From the NCBI GenBank assembly GCA_963716445.1, contig OY970313.1:2108001-2172000 (forward strand): DNA of 64,000 bases, written 5' to 3'. The notes below the pieces were generated by a model. That model had not been told where the DNA came from. It ran no database searches and saw nothing but the letters and a program-made list of their open reading frames with translations. Shown one piece after another: positions 52,826-61,122 of the stretch. Source of the stretch: JAAYBF01 sp963716445. Its GTDB lineage: Bacteria > Actinomycetota > Thermoleophilia > Solirubrobacterales > Thermoleophilaceae. The position numbers and the translations under genes are program-made. Position 1 is the stretch's first letter, and each line of letters starts with the position of its first letter.

Positions 52826-53336
52826 CGCGAGCCGCGTCAGAGCGCTGGCGCGCGAGCTAGGACGGGTGGCGAGAGAGGACACGACGATCTACCTGACCGG
52901 CGGCGCGACGGCTGTGTTGGAGGGCTGGCGGCAGTCGACCGTCGACGTCGACCTCCGACTCGAGCCCGACTCCGACGAGCTGCTGCGCCGGATCGCTCGA
53001 GTGAAGGACGAGCTCGACGTCAACGTGGAGCTGGCGTCTCCACCCGACTTCATCCCCGAGGTGCCGGGCTGGCGCGAACGGAGTCCATTCGTCTTCCGCG
53101 AGGGGAAGGTGACGGTGCGTCACTTCGATCCCTACTCGCAGGCCCTGTCGAAGATCGAGCGCGGCTTCGAGCTCGATCTAAGTGACGTCCAGGCCATGAT
53201 CGAGCGGGGGCTGGTCGAACCGCATCGCCTGCGAGAGCTGTTCGACCAGATCGAGCCGAGCCTGTTCAGGTATCCAGCGATCAGGGCCGAGGACTTTCGC
53301 TCCAAGCTCGAGCGAGCGCTCGACCGCACGCCATAG
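52809..53336 (+). CDS. Nucleotidyltransferase-fold protein (DUF6036-like), possible toxin partner
   Basis: 175 residues from ATG 52809. The core motif is LTGGATAVLEGWRQSTVDVDLRLEPDSDEL, a GG...DxD pattern of minimal nucleotidyltransferases, followed by a VNVELASPPDFI strand that may carry the third acid. The C-terminal part (YSQALSKIERGFELDLSDVQAMIERGLV) resembles proteins named DUF6036 or AbiEii-like. Such enzymes add nucleotides to tRNA or proteins in some toxin systems. Activity here is unproven. Confidence 0.68.
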   Translation: MRANADASRVRALARELGRVAREDTTIYLTGGATAVLEGWRQSTVDVDLRLEPDSDELLRRIARVKDELDVNVELASPPDFIPEVPGWRERSPFVFREGKVTVRHFDPYSQALSKIERGFELDLSDVQAMIERGLVEPHRLRELFDQIEPSLFRYPAIRAEDFRSKLERALDRTP

Positions 53337-53345
53337 CCTTCGCGA

Positions 53346-53351
53346 TATCGT
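53346..53351 (+). promoter_or_regulatory. -10 box TATCGT, 8 nt before GTG 53360
   Basis: Leaderless-type spacing; no Shine-Dalgarno in between. Confidence 0.45.
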
Positions 53352-53359
53352 GGCGCGCC

Positions 53360-54466
53360 GTGACTCCCTCTGACTCGATCTCCCTCGCTCGCGGCGCGCC
53401 GTCGCTGGACATCATCGCCGTCGAGGAGCTGCGCGCGGCGGCCGATCGGGCGTTCCAGAAGGACCCGGCCGGGGCGTTCGGGTACGGGACGTCCGCGGGC
53501 TATCCGCCGCTGGTCGAGTGGATCGCGGAGCGGCAGGGGATCGCGAAGGAGCAGGTGATCGCGACGAACGGCTCGATGCAGGCCGACGCCTTCCTGTTCC
53601 AGCTGCTCGTCGAGCCGGGCGACACGGTGGTCGTCGAGGCCCCGACGTACGACCGGACGCTGCTGGCGCTGCGCTCGCTCGGCGCCGAGATCCTGGCGAT
53701 CCCGCTACAGGAGGACGGGATCGACGTCGACGCCCTGGAGCAGGCGCTGAAGGCCGGCGCGCGGCCGAAGCTCGCCCACGTCATCCCGAACTTCCACAAC
53801 CCCGCCGGCTGCACGCTCTCGCTCGAGAAGCGCGAGCGGCTGGTCGCGCTGGCGGCCGAGCACGACTTCGTGCTCTTCGAGGACGACCCGTACGTCGAGC
53901 TGCGCTTCGAGGGCGAGCCGCTGCCGACGATGCTGTCGCTCGACGGCGCCGGCAAGGTCGTCTACGCGTCGTCGTTCTCGAAGACCGTCTGCCCGGGAAT
54001 CCGCGTCGGCTACCTGGCCGGACCGGCCGAGCTGATCGCCGCCGCGCGCAAGCTGGCGACCGGCACCTACATCTCGCCGAACATGGTCGCCCAGTCGATC
54101 GTCGCCGACTTCTGCGCCTCCGGCGCCATCGAGCGCTCGATCGAGACGGTCAAGAGCGCGCTGCGCGAGCGCCGCGACCTGCTCTGCGCCGCGCTCGAGC
54201 GCGAGCTGCCCGGCGCGCGGTTCGTCGTCCCCACGGGCGGCTACTTCCTCTGGGTCGACCTGCCCGACGAGAGCGTCGACGTCGCCGAGCTGGCCGCGCT
54301 GGCCGGCGAGCGCGGCGTGGTCTTCGTCAAGGGCACCGACTTCCTGATCGAGGGCGGCGACCATTCGCTGCGGATCGCCTACTCGGGCGTGGAGACCGAC
54401 CGGATCGACGAGGCCGTCGCGCGCCTCGCCGGCGCCTATCGCGAGCTGGCCGGCGCCACGGCGTGA
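53360..54466 (+). CDS. PLP-dependent aminotransferase, class I (2-aminoadipate transaminase/LysN-like)
   Basis: 368 residues from GTG 53360. Fold-type I aminotransferase close to MocR effector domains but without a wHTH domain: YGTSAGYPPLVEWIAER, ATNGSMQADAFLFQLLV, IPNFHNPAGCTLSLEKRERLV, LFEDDPYVELRF, and PLP lysine in YASSFSKTVCPGIRVGYLAG. Relatives act on 2-aminoadipate or aromatic and branched amino acids; the substrate cannot be fixed here. Its stop overlaps the next start (GTGA). Confidence 0.88.
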   Translation: MTPSDSISLARGAPSLDIIAVEELRAAADRAFQKDPAGAFGYGTSAGYPPLVEWIAERQGIAKEQVIATNGSMQADAFLFQLLVEPGDTVVVEAPTYDRTLLALRSLGAEILAIPLQEDGIDVDALEQALKAGARPKLAHVIPNFHNPAGCTLSLEKRERLVALAAEHDFVLFEDDPYVELRFEGEPLPTMLSLDGAGKVVYASSFSKTVCPGIRVGYLAGPAELIAAARKLATGTYISPNMVAQSIVADFCASGAIERSIETVKSALRERRDLLCAALERELPGARFVVPTGGYFLWVDLPDESVDVAELAALAGERGVVFVKGTDFLIEGGDHSLRIAYSGVETDRIDEAVARLAGAYRELAGATA

Positions 54467-55200
54467 AGGCGACCGAGCGGCTCGATCTCGCGAAGCGGCG
54501 CGAGATACGGGAGCTGCTCGGCGACGCGGTCAACCTCTACGTCCGCAACTTCCCCACCTTCTTCGGGATCGCGCTGGCGGTCGTCCTGCCCGTCCAGCTG
54601 ATCGTTTCGGGGATCGGGCTCGAGGAGCTGACCTCCGGCTATCGCGGGAGCGCCGGCAGGGGTGAGCTGCTGATCCCCACAGCGGTCAGCTATCTCGTCG
54701 TCGCGCCGTTGATCGCCGCCATGACGATCCACGTCCTCCAGCGGCTCGCCGACGGCGAGCGCCCCCACCCCGGCCGCTCGATCCAAGCCGGCCTCGACCT
54801 CTTCGCCCCAGTCTTCCTCGCGGTCCTGCTCGCCGGCGCCGGCATCGCCGCCGGCCTCGTCCTGCTGATCCTCCCTGGGATCTACCTGGCGGTCCGCTGG
54901 TTCTTCGTCGCCCAGTCCGTCGTCGTCGACAAGGCCCGCGGCCCCGAGGCCCTGCGCGCCAGCTGGCGCCTCTCCCAAGGCTTCTGGTGGCGAACCTTCG
55001 GCGTCGCCCTGCTCGCCAACCTGATCGCCTTCCTCCCCGCCTCGCTCGTCGTCCTGCCGATCCAAGCCCTCGCCGAGTCGGCCGACCGCCAAGCCATCTC
55101 TCTCGCCGGCACGATCCTCGCCGAGACCCTCACCGCCCCCTTCGTCGCCCTCGTCTCGACGCTGCTGTTCTTCGACCTACGGGCGCGCCGCGGCGGATAG
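54463..55200 (+). CDS. Polytopic membrane protein of unknown function
   Basis: 245 residues from GTG 54463. After a basic/acidic N-terminal 30 residues come five or six hydrophobic segments (FFGIALAVVLPVQLIVSGIG, VSYLVVAPLIAAMTIHVLQRL, VFLAVLLAGAGIAAGLVLLILPGIYLAVRWFFV, LLANLIAFLPASLVVLPI). PGIYLAVRWFFVAQSVVVDKARGPEALRASWRLSQG is typical of the GlpQ-membrane-domain/YciC-like group, whose role is unknown. It is translationally coupled to the aminotransferase. Confidence 0.7.
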   Translation: MKATERLDLAKRREIRELLGDAVNLYVRNFPTFFGIALAVVLPVQLIVSGIGLEELTSGYRGSAGRGELLIPTAVSYLVVAPLIAAMTIHVLQRLADGERPHPGRSIQAGLDLFAPVFLAVLLAGAGIAAGLVLLILPGIYLAVRWFFVAQSVVVDKARGPEALRASWRLSQGFWWRTFGVALLANLIAFLPASLVVLPIQALAESADRQAISLAGTILAETLTAPFVALVSTLLFFDLRARRGG

Positions 55201-55214
55201 CGACGTCAAATAAC

Positions 55215-55243
55215 TGGCACTCCGAACGCCCGCGGGATATAAA
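55215..55243 (+). promoter_or_regulatory. Candidate promoter TGGCAC - 17 nt - TATAAA
   Basis: A TATAAA box with a weak -35 (TGGCAC) at ideal spacing lies about 75 nt before ATG 55313. GTCAAA occurs three times nearby (about 55205, 55250 and 55268) and might be an operator element. Confidence 0.4.
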
Positions 55244-55312
55244 CAGCGTGTCAAAGCGCGTCGCCATCGAGCGAGGCGTCAAATCGAGAAGTGACACCTG
55301 AAGGAGCTCGAA

Positions 55313-55543
55313 ATGACCGGATCGCTGGACAAGTTGCCGTGGGCGACGATCGTCGGCGGCATCATCGTCATCATCGTCGCGCTGGTCGGTGGCGCCATCG
55401 CGCTGTTCGATTCCGACACTCTGTCGTTCAAGGACTACGTCGACTCGCTCAGCGACCTCGCCGTGGGCGTTGGCCTGGTGGCCGTCGGCAGAGGCGTGAC
55501 CAAGGCCGGCAAGCACATCGCCAAGGACGACGTGAGCCGCTAG
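55313..55543 (+). CDS. Small membrane protein
   Basis: 76 residues with AAGGAG 9 nt before the ATG, one of the clearest Shine-Dalgarno sites in the window. One strong transmembrane helix (TIVGGIIVIIVALVGGAIALF) is followed by a short acidic stretch and a weaker glycine-rich hydrophobic segment (LAVGVGLVAVGRGV). No family recognised. It converges on the MMPL gene, with ends overlapping by 4 nt (55540-55543). Confidence 0.65.
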   Translation: MTGSLDKLPWATIVGGIIVIIVALVGGAIALFDSDTLSFKDYVDSLSDLAVGVGLVAVGRGVTKAGKHIAKDDVSR

Positions 55544-57684
55544 CCGGCGGTCTCGGTCGCCGGCTCGGGCGACGGCGACACGCGCAGCAGCTTCGCCATC
55601 CCCGGCGGGAGCCACCAGTTCCACTTGCCGAACAGCGAGATCACGGCGGGGACGAGCAGCGCTCGTATCACCGTCGCGTCGAGCAGGATGCCGGCGGCGA
55701 GGCCGGTGGCGAGGATCTTGACGTCGGTCTCGGGCCCCGATGCCAGGGCCGCGAACGCCAGGAAGAGGATCAGTGCGGCGCTGGTCACCAGGCGACCGGT
55801 GCGGGCGAGGCCGAAGACGACCGCCTCGTCCGTGTCGCCGGTCTTGTCGTACTCCTCGCGGATGCGGGCGAGGATGAAGACCTCGTAGTCCATCGAGAGG
55901 CCGTAGAGGAAGGCGAAGACCATCAGCGGGATCCAGGAGGAGATCGAGCCGGTGGCGGCGATCCCCCAGATCTCCTCGGAGCCGTGGCCCTGCTGCCAGA
56001 CGAGGACCATCACCCCCCAGGCCGCGCCCACGGAGAGGATGTTCAGGATCACGGCCTTCAGCGGCAGCAGCAACGAGCGGAAGGCCCGCGCCAGCAGCAG
56101 GAAGGTGAGGAACGAGATCAGGGCGATCATCAGCGGGAAGGCGCCGTAGACGGCGTCGATGAAGTCGGCGTTGAGCGGGCCCGAGCCGCCGACGCGGGCG
56201 CTCGGCGCCGCGCCGTGCGCTGCGTCGATGACCTCCTGGACGGCGTCGCGGCCGGCTTGGGTCTCGTCGCCCTCGTTGGGGACGCCCGCGACGACCGCTT
56301 GCCCGTCGCGGCGCCAGTCGGCGCCGGTCGGAGCGGCCGCGCCGTGGATGCCCTCGACCTCCGCCTCGGCGGCGGCGACCCTGTCGGCGTCGGCCTCGTC
56401 GACGAGCGTCTCCATCGGGGCGATCGCGCCCTTGCCGATCCCCGAGTCGTCGAGCGCATTGAGGCCCTCCTTGGCGGTTCCGACCTTGGCGATCGTGTCC
56501 GGGTCGGCATTGCCCATGTGGAGGTTGGTCGCCGCGACGAGCAGCGCCGCGAGGACGGCCAGCGCCGTGAACATCGCGACTCCGCGACGACGCACGACGG
56601 TCTCCGACCAGCGCTGCCAGAAGGCGTTGCTGCGGTCGCGCCGGCGGATGCGGCGCCGGTCGAGCCGCGGCCCGATCGTCGACAGCACGACCGGCAGCAG
56701 CGTGATCGCGACCACGGTCGCGACGAGCGGGATCAGCAGCCCGCCGTAGCCCATGCTGCGCAGGAACGGCAGCGGCAGGGCGATCAGCGCCAGCAGGCCG
56801 ACCGCCACGGTCGTGCCCGAGAAGACGACCGCGCGGCCCGCCGTGGACATCGCCTCCGTGATCGCCTCGTCGCTGCCGAGCCCCTTCTCGCACTCCTCGC
56901 GCCAGCGCACGACGATGATCAGCGCGTAGTCGATCGAGATGCCGAGGCCGATCAGCGCGACGAGGAACTGGACGATCGGCGAGACCTCGGTGATCGCGGT
57001 CAGGCCCCAGAGCAGCAGGAACGAGGTGAGGATCGAGCAGATCGCCATCGCGAGCGGCACGAGCGCGAGCGCCGACCCGAAGACGAAGATCAGGACGAAG
57101 AGGGCGCCGACGCCGCCGATGACCGCCTCGAGCAGCACGCCCGGTCCGTCATCGGCCTCGCCTGAGGAGTCGTAGAGGGCGTCGTAGCCGGTGAGGCGCA
57201 CCTGGCCGCCACCGACGTCGACCGGCGCGATGGCCTTGCGAAGGTCGCGCTGGGCGTCGACGTTGCCGCCGAACGCGTCCTCGCTCCGTCGCGGGAAGAC
57301 GTACACGAACGCCGTGCTTCCGTCCTCCGAGGCGAACGTGCGATCGCCCGTCGACCCGAAGCCGGCGACGCGCGAGCCGGGAACCGCCTTCTGCGCCGTC
57401 TGCTCGAGCTCGCGCAGCTCGGCCCGCACCCCGCGCGAGTCGACGTTCGTGCCGTCCGGCAGCGACACCACCGGCACGAGCGGCAGGCTCTCGCCCCCGT
57501 TGCCGTAGATCTTCAGGATCTCCTGGCTCGTGTCCCAGCCCTCGCGGCCGGGAACGCTGAAGCGCTGGTCGAGCGCCTCCGAAGCCGGTCCGGCGGCGGC
57601 CATCCCGATCAGGGTCAGGAGGATCCAGCTGACGGCGACGAGCCGCTTGTGGCGTAGCACGCGACGGGTGAGCTGCTGCAGCAT
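55540..57684 (-). CDS. MMPL/RND-family transporter
   Basis: 714 residues from ATG 57684, chosen because CGGAGA lies about 10 nt upstream; a longer frame starts with TTG at 57741. Twelve membrane helices in two sets of six, each half with a large external loop. Motifs include GREGWDTSQEI near the start, GLGISIDYALIIVVRWREE and the second-half equivalent YGLSMDYEVFILARIREEYD, both with Asp in the helix-4 position used for proton relay in MmpL proteins. Members export lipids or siderophores. The DtxR-like regulator gene lies upstream on the same strand. Confidence 0.88.
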   Translation of the reverse strand: MLQQLTRRVLRHKRLVAVSWILLTLIGMAAAGPASEALDQRFSVPGREGWDTSQEILKIYGNGGESLPLVPVVSLPDGTNVDSRGVRAELRELEQTAQKAVPGSRVAGFGSTGDRTFASEDGSTAFVYVFPRRSEDAFGGNVDAQRDLRKAIAPVDVGGGQVRLTGYDALYDSSGEADDGPGVLLEAVIGGVGALFVLIFVFGSALALVPLAMAICSILTSFLLLWGLTAITEVSPIVQFLVALIGLGISIDYALIIVVRWREECEKGLGSDEAITEAMSTAGRAVVFSGTTVAVGLLALIALPLPFLRSMGYGGLLIPLVATVVAITLLPVVLSTIGPRLDRRRIRRRDRSNAFWQRWSETVVRRRGVAMFTALAVLAALLVAATNLHMGNADPDTIAKVGTAKEGLNALDDSGIGKGAIAPMETLVDEADADRVAAAEAEVEGIHGAAAPTGADWRRDGQAVVAGVPNEGDETQAGRDAVQEVIDAAHGAAPSARVGGSGPLNADFIDAVYGAFPLMIALISFLTFLLLARAFRSLLLPLKAVILNILSVGAAWGVMVLVWQQGHGSEEIWGIAATGSISSWIPLMVFAFLYGLSMDYEVFILARIREEYDKTGDTDEAVVFGLARTGRLVTSAALILFLAFAALASGPETDVKILATGLAAGILLDATVIRALLVPAVISLFGKWNWWLPPGMAKLLRVSPSPEPATETAG

Positions 57685-57766
57685 GAGAGTGGGTCTCCGA
57701 GTCGGGGCCGGTCGAGCGGAGTCGAGGCCCCGTTGTATCAACCCGACGGACGACGTGAACTGCGGC

Positions 57767-58480
57767 TTACCGCCCCCAGTGCTCCTTCGCCAGCACGAGC
57801 TGCTCCGGCAGCGCGACGCGCGGCGGCGGCGAGGGGTCGGCGGATACGGAGACGGTCTCGGCGACGCTCTGGGTCACCGAGTAGCGCTTCCCGCCGGCCT
57901 CGATCGTCACGACCTCGTCGTCCGACTTCGCCAGCGTTCCCTCCAACCCTGGCGTCAGCCCCGACTCCATCAGGTAGTGGAGCAGGTCCTCGGCCTCGTT
58001 CTCGAAGCGCAGGACGCGGACCTTGGCGCCGACGTCGACGTCGGCGAGCGGCACGCCCGCCTGGCGGGTGTGGCTGAAGATCGGGTGCCCGTGGGGGCAG
58101 GTGTCCGCGTCGCCGATCGCCTTGAGCATGCGCTCCTCGACCGTCGGCGACATCCAGTGCTCGAGCTTCTCGGCCTCCTCGTGGACCTGGTCCCACGGGA
58201 TGTCGAAGACGTCGGTCAGGAAGCGCTCGATCAGCCGGTGGCGGCGGACGATGTTCTCGGCGTGCTCGAGGCCCGACTCGGTGAAGACGAGCGACTTGTC
58301 CGGGTTGCGGGTGACGTAGCCGTCGGCCTCGAGGCGCCCGATCATCTCGTGGACGGTCGGCGCGGACACCTGCATCGCGCGCGCCACGTTGGCGCCGGTC
58401 ATCGGCAGGCCCGCCTCCTGCAGCCAGAAGATGATCTGGAGGTACTCCTCCTCCGCGACGGTCGCCTGCTCGTGGGACAT
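57767..58480 (-). CDS. DtxR/MntR-family metal-dependent repressor
   Basis: 237 residues from ATG 58480 with GAGGAG about 5 nt upstream. N-terminal wHTH (EEYLQIIFWLQE, TGANVARAMQVSAPTVHEMIGRLEADGYV), dimerisation and metal domain (HRLIERFLTDVF, WDQVHEEAEKLEHWMS, PHGHPI) and a C-terminal SH3-like FeoA domain. His and Glu ligands are in the usual places (HEEAEKLEH). It should bind DNA with Fe2+ or Mn2+. It lies 82 nt upstream of the MMPL gene and may control it. Confidence 0.9.
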   Translation of the reverse strand: MSHEQATVAEEEYLQIIFWLQEAGLPMTGANVARAMQVSAPTVHEMIGRLEADGYVTRNPDKSLVFTESGLEHAENIVRRHRLIERFLTDVFDIPWDQVHEEAEKLEHWMSPTVEERMLKAIGDADTCPHGHPIFSHTRQAGVPLADVDVGAKVRVLRFENEAEDLLHYLMESGLTPGLEGTLAKSDDEVVTIEAGGKRYSVTQSVAETVSVSADPSPPPRVALPEQLVLAKEHWGR

Positions 58481-58525
58481 GCAGCTCCTCGGTCGATGGC
58501 TTCGGGGGCCATGCTAATGGTCGTC

Positions 58526-58531
58526 TAGAGT
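58526..58531 (+). promoter_or_regulatory. -10 box TAGAGT, 9 nt before GTG 58541
   Basis: Leaderless-type spacing; no Shine-Dalgarno is present. A short dyad, CCAT-GCTA-ATGG (58509-58520), lies just upstream between this gene and dtxR and could be an operator. Confidence 0.4.
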
Positions 58532-58540
58532 CAGCCGACC

Positions 58541-59326
58541 GTGAGGCTCGACCCTGGAACCCGCGTCCTGATCACCGGCGCGTCGCGCGGCATCGGCGAG
58601 TCGCTCGCCCGCCGGCTGGCGGCGCGCGGTTGCGTGCTCGGCCTCGTGGCACGGGGCGAGGAGGGCCTGCGCGAGCTCGTCGCGAGCCTGCCGGGGGAGG
58701 GACATCGGGCGCTGCCGGCCGACGTCGCGGACCGCGAGTCGATCCGCGCGGCCGTCGCGACGTTTGGCGACGTCGACGTCGTGGTCGCCAACGCGGGCGT
58801 CGCCGACTACGGGCCGTGGCTCGACCTCGACGAGGATCTCGAGGACCGGATGACGCGGATCAACTGGCTCGGCACGCTCCACACGGTGCGCGCGGCGCTG
58901 CCGGGAATGGTCGAGCGCCGCCGCGGCCACGTCGTCGTCGTCTCCTCGGGCGCGGCGCTGCGGACCTTCCCGGGCGCGGCGGTCTACGGGGCGACCAAGG
59001 CGGCTCAGCGCGGGTTCGCCGAGGGGCTGTGGCACGACCTCGACGACACCGGCGTCGGCGTGACGATCGTCTACCCCGGCGAGATCGCCACCGGCTTCCA
59101 CGACCATCAGCCGGAGAAGCTGCCGGCGTGGCGCCGCGGCGGACACGAGGCGGACGTCGACGAGTGCGCCGCGGCGATCGTCGAGGGGATCGAGAAGGAC
59201 CGGCGCGGCGTCCACTTCCCGCGCGAGGTGCGGCTGCTGGGGACGATCCATGGGATCTCTCCGCGGCTCGCCGATCTGCTGCTGCGGCGGCTGCGCGGGC
59301 CGAGCGCCGCGCCGCGGAAGGGCTAG
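58541..59326 (+). CDS. Short-chain dehydrogenase/reductase
   Basis: 261 residues from GTG 58541. Classical SDR: VLITGASRGIGESLARRLAARG (NAD(P) glycine motif TGxxxGxG), DVVVANAGVADYG (NAG motif), active-site Ser in VVSSGAALRT and YGATKAAQRGF (YxxxK), then VTIVYPGEIATGF. It oxidises or reduces an unknown alcohol or ketone. The arginine after the glycine motif suggests NADP(H). The ligase gene follows after 2 nt. Confidence 0.88.
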   Translation: MRLDPGTRVLITGASRGIGESLARRLAARGCVLGLVARGEEGLRELVASLPGEGHRALPADVADRESIRAAVATFGDVDVVVANAGVADYGPWLDLDEDLEDRMTRINWLGTLHTVRAALPGMVERRRGHVVVVSSGAALRTFPGAAVYGATKAAQRGFAEGLWHDLDDTGVGVTIVYPGEIATGFHDHQPEKLPAWRRGGHEADVDECAAAIVEGIEKDRRGVHFPREVRLLGTIHGISPRLADLLLRRLRGPSAAPRKG

Positions 59327-59328
59327 CC

Positions 59329-60288
59329 GTGGCGCTGCCGCTCTCGCCTCCGCTCAAGCCGCAGCTCGCTCGCTCGGCCAAGGAGCTGCCGGAGGGCGAG
59401 GGCTGGCGCTACGAGCCGAAGTTCGACGGCTTCCGCACGATCGCCTTCCGCGACGGCGACGAGGTCCATCTCCAGAGCCGTGGCGGCAAGCCGATGAACC
59501 GCTACTTCCCCGACGTCGAGGCCCAGCTGCTCGCGATGGCGCCCGACCGCCTGGTTGTCGACGGGGAGATGGTGGTGACCGTCGACGGCGTGCAGGAGTT
59601 CGACCTGCTCAGCCAGCGGATCCATCCCGCGGCCTCGCGCGTGGAGAGGCTCGCCGGCGAGACGCCGGCGGTCTTCTTCGCCTTCGACCTGCTCGCCGAC
59701 GGCGACGAGACGCTGCTCGATCTGCCCTTCGCCGAGCGCCGCGCGCGGCTCGAGGCGCTCGAGCTGGCGCCGGTCGAGCTGACGCCGCTCGTCGCCGCCC
59801 GCGACGACGCCGGGCAGTGGCTGACCGGCAAGTCGGAGGGCGTGATCGCCAAGCAGGCGGAGGCGCCCTATCTGCCCGGGGAGCGCAAGGGGATGGTGAA
59901 GATCAAGCGGCTGCGGACGGCCGACTGCGTCGTGGCCGCGTTCCGCTTCGGCAAGGAGGAGGGAACGGTCGGCTCGCTGATCCTCGGGGTCTACGACGAC
60001 GCCGGCGAGCTCCAGATCGTGGGCCACACTTCGAGCTTCGGCAAGCGGCAGAAGCGCGAGCTGCTCGAGCTGCTCGAGCCGTACCGGACCCACGAGCGCG
60101 GCTCGGGCGAGCCGAGCCGCTGGAAGTCCGACGAGGAGCTGGTCTGGGAGGGGCTGCGGCCGGAGCTGGTCTGCGAGATCTCCTTCGACCACACGACCGG
60201 GAGGCGCATCCGCCACGGCGCGAAGTTCATCCGCTGGCGCGACGACAAGGCGCCGGCCGAGTGCGACCTGTCGCAGCTGGCGCAATGA
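59329..60288 (+). CDS. ATP-dependent DNA ligase, LigC-like
   Basis: 319 residues from GTG 59329. The adenylation motif I is EPKFDGFR (Lys31), motif III VDGEMVV, motif IIIa VFFAFDLL, motif IV SEGVIAKQ and motif V MVKIKRLRTADCVV. A C-terminal OB-fold follows (SLILGVYDDAGELQIVGHT, FDHTTGRRIRHGAKFIRWRDDK). Length and motifs match mycobacterial LigC, used in backup end joining and repair. It is separate from a LigD polymerase-like gene 1.4 kb away. No Ku gene is in the window. Confidence 0.9.
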   Translation: MALPLSPPLKPQLARSAKELPEGEGWRYEPKFDGFRTIAFRDGDEVHLQSRGGKPMNRYFPDVEAQLLAMAPDRLVVDGEMVVTVDGVQEFDLLSQRIHPAASRVERLAGETPAVFFAFDLLADGDETLLDLPFAERRARLEALELAPVELTPLVAARDDAGQWLTGKSEGVIAKQAEAPYLPGERKGMVKIKRLRTADCVVAAFRFGKEEGTVGSLILGVYDDAGELQIVGHTSSFGKRQKRELLELLEPYRTHERGSGEPSRWKSDEELVWEGLRPELVCEISFDHTTGRRIRHGAKFIRWRDDKAPAECDLSQLAQ

Positions 60289-60330
60289 TCCCGCGGTCGG
60301 CGGCGAGGCGCCAAGGCTGAACCGCGCGTC

Positions 60331-61029
60331 TCAGCAGCCGCCGATGCCGCCGAGGGGGTCGCGCCCGTCCCAGGCCCCGGACGACGCCACGGGCCTGAAG
60401 CGCGCGAAGAAGTGGTTGTCGAAGCGGGGAGTCGCCTCCATCACCCTGCGATGCGTCGTGCCCGAGCCGTGGGCGAAGCGGTTCATCGCGTCGGTGCTCC
60501 GCCAGACGCTGAACGAGGTCATCGTCAGCGGCGTGTCGTGGAGGGCGAGACTGGCCAGGACGCCTGGGTCGCGGTCGAGCTGCGACACGACGCGGGCGTT
60601 GTCCCAGGTGAACCGCGGCAGCATGCGCGGGCTCAGGCGTCCGGAGATCAGCGCGACCGCCGGCTCGTCGGGCGCGAGCCGCTCGCCGGGCGGGACCGAC
60701 TCGCCCCATCCGCGCCAGGATCCCTGCACCCTCACCGGCTGCAGCTGGAGGTGCCAGCTCTCGCTGGCGCGCTCCTCCAAGGCGGCGATCAGAGGGGATC
60801 GCGCGATGAACTCGCCTGGCGCGTCGGCGTCGTCCCAGCAGCAGAGCATCGCCCAGCGCCGCAGCGTCGGACGCTGGCTGGTCAGGCTCGAGAACGGCGC
60901 GGTGCGGCAGAGGGCGCCTGCGGCCAGGCCGGCGGGCAGCCCGCCGCGCCGCCGCCGGCGGTACGCGAGCAGGGCGAGACCGGCGCTGCGCGCCGAGGGA
61001 TATCCGGCCAGGTGCAGGGAGACGACCAA
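60331..61029 (-). CDS. Spheroidene monooxygenase (CrtA)-like protein
   Basis: 232 residues from TTG 61029, with AAGGAG about 5 nt upstream deciding this start. The C-terminal half has the pattern of CrtA-related proteins: TMTSFSVWRSTDAMNRFAHGSGTTHRRVMEATPR, FDNHFFARFRPVASSGAWDGRDPLG. These are heme-type carotenoid-oxygenase relatives in some phyla, but actinobacterial members without carotenoid genes nearby are of unknown function. The N-terminal half is poorly conserved. It diverges from the padR-type gene and may be controlled by it. Confidence 0.6.
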   Translation of the reverse strand: MVVSLHLAGYPSARSAGLALLAYRRRRRGGLPAGLAAGALCRTAPFSSLTSQRPTLRRWAMLCCWDDADAPGEFIARSPLIAALEERASESWHLQLQPVRVQGSWRGWGESVPPGERLAPDEPAVALISGRLSPRMLPRFTWDNARVVSQLDRDPGVLASLALHDTPLTMTSFSVWRSTDAMNRFAHGSGTTHRRVMEATPRFDNHFFARFRPVASSGAWDGRDPLGGIGGC

Positions 61030-61056
61030 TCGAGCTCCTTCGTCCTATGAGTCATA

Positions 61057-61077
61057 CTAACCTATCAAGCTGACCTA
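61057..61077. promoter_or_regulatory. Direct repeat CTRACCTA between crtA-like and padR genes
   Basis: CTAACCTA (61057-61064) and CTGACCTA (61070-61077) are spaced 13 nt start to start in the divergent promoter region. The region is AT-richer than its surroundings. A regulator site is possible; it does not match the usual PadR ATGT-N8-ACAT form. Confidence 0.35.
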
Positions 61078-61122
61078 CTAGACGGCTCCGGCGCAGTCGC
61101 TGCGGTATATCTCTCGCCCCCA

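Noticed and set aside
55215..55232. Sigma-54 promoter from TGGCAC
   Set aside because: The -12 element TTGC[AT] is absent at the correct spacing; TATAAA at 17 nt fits a vegetative promoter better.
55291..57165. Long plus-strand frame opposite the MMPL transporter
   Set aside because: Asp/Arg/Gln-rich shadow; the minus strand has two sets of membrane helices and the MMPL motifs.
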